DNA of 6,378 bases from an uncultured Prevotella sp. (GTDB lineage: Bacteria; Bacteroidota; Bacteroidia; Bacteroidales; Bacteroidaceae). How positions within the stretch are numbered: the first letter of the stretch is position 1; the number at the start of each line of letters is the position of its first letter. Both the position numbers and the translations under genes were made by a program. The notes beneath the pieces are model-generated. The model was given only the letters and a program-made list of their open reading frames with translations, had not been told where the DNA came from and searched no databases. Below are positions 6,326 through 6,378 of this stretch, one piece after another. The DNA lies in contig CALGRN010000225.1 in the NCBI GenBank assembly GCA_937880835.1, positions 1-6,378 of the forward strand, in the 5' to 3' direction.

Positions 6326-6378
6326 TTGCGAGACCGAGATTCGAACTCGGAGAAGCATGGCTTATGAGACCAGCGGAG
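6326..6378 (-). tRNA. tRNA with CAU anticodon, probably tRNA-Met (partial, 5' part outside window)
   Basis: Read on the minus strand, the sequence shows an anticodon loop CTCATAA with anticodon CAT (6364-6366), a perfect T arm CCGAG-TTCGAAT-CTCGG (6350 to 6334), a 3' acceptor strand TCTCGCA (6333 to 6327) and discriminator A (6326). No CCA is encoded. The anticodon stem CTGGT/GCCAT has an outer C-T mismatch and a G-T pair, and the variable loop is six bases by this alignment. It lacks the three consecutive G-C pairs of initiator tRNA, so elongator Met is favoured; the lysidine-modified tRNA-Ile(CAU) cannot be excluded because the D arm and 5' acceptor strand lie beyond the window. Confidence 0.85.

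Overview
The window looks like chromosomal DNA from an anaerobic Bacteroidales bacterium, most likely Prevotella or a close relative. The evidence is the three-subunit succinate:quinone oxidoreductase/fumarate reductase with a single five-helix b558-type cytochrome b, SdhA and MnmG proteins of the Bacteroides/Prevotella type, AT-rich leaders without clear Shine-Dalgarno sites, and a promoter matching the Bacteroidetes consensus (TTTG, 19 nt, TAnnTTTG). Species assignment is an inference from remembered family resemblance, not a search.

Layout. Minus strand, left part: a complete mnmG (gidA) gene, then 66 nt downstream a partial ORF that runs off the left edge. That ORF starts as adenine phosphoribosyltransferase (Apt) but after about 35-42 codons reads in frame as the ATP-binding region of a sensor histidine kinase. 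This is either a recombination product or an assembly chimera. The 66-nt spacer holds a near-perfect ParB-binding parS palindrome, fitting the known tendency of gidA to lie near the chromosome origin.

Middle: a 477-nt divergent intergenic region with two perfect palindromes, a possible mnmG promoter element, a strong Bacteroidetes promoter for the rightward operon, and a structured leader of about 120 nt.

Plus strand, right part: sdhC-sdhA-sdhB (also called frdCAB), encoding the membrane cytochrome b, the FAD catalytic subunit and the iron-sulfur subunit. In this lineage the complex mainly reduces fumarate to succinate with menaquinol during anaerobic metabolism. The 100-nt sdhA-sdhB gap can fold into a nested hairpin. 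At the right edge a minus-strand tRNA gene with a CAU anticodon (probably Met) converges on sdhB and is cut by the window end.

Most of the window is ordinary housekeeping sequence. The two items that deserve attention are the Apt/kinase junction and the parS-like site. I found no evidence of a new multi-gene system.
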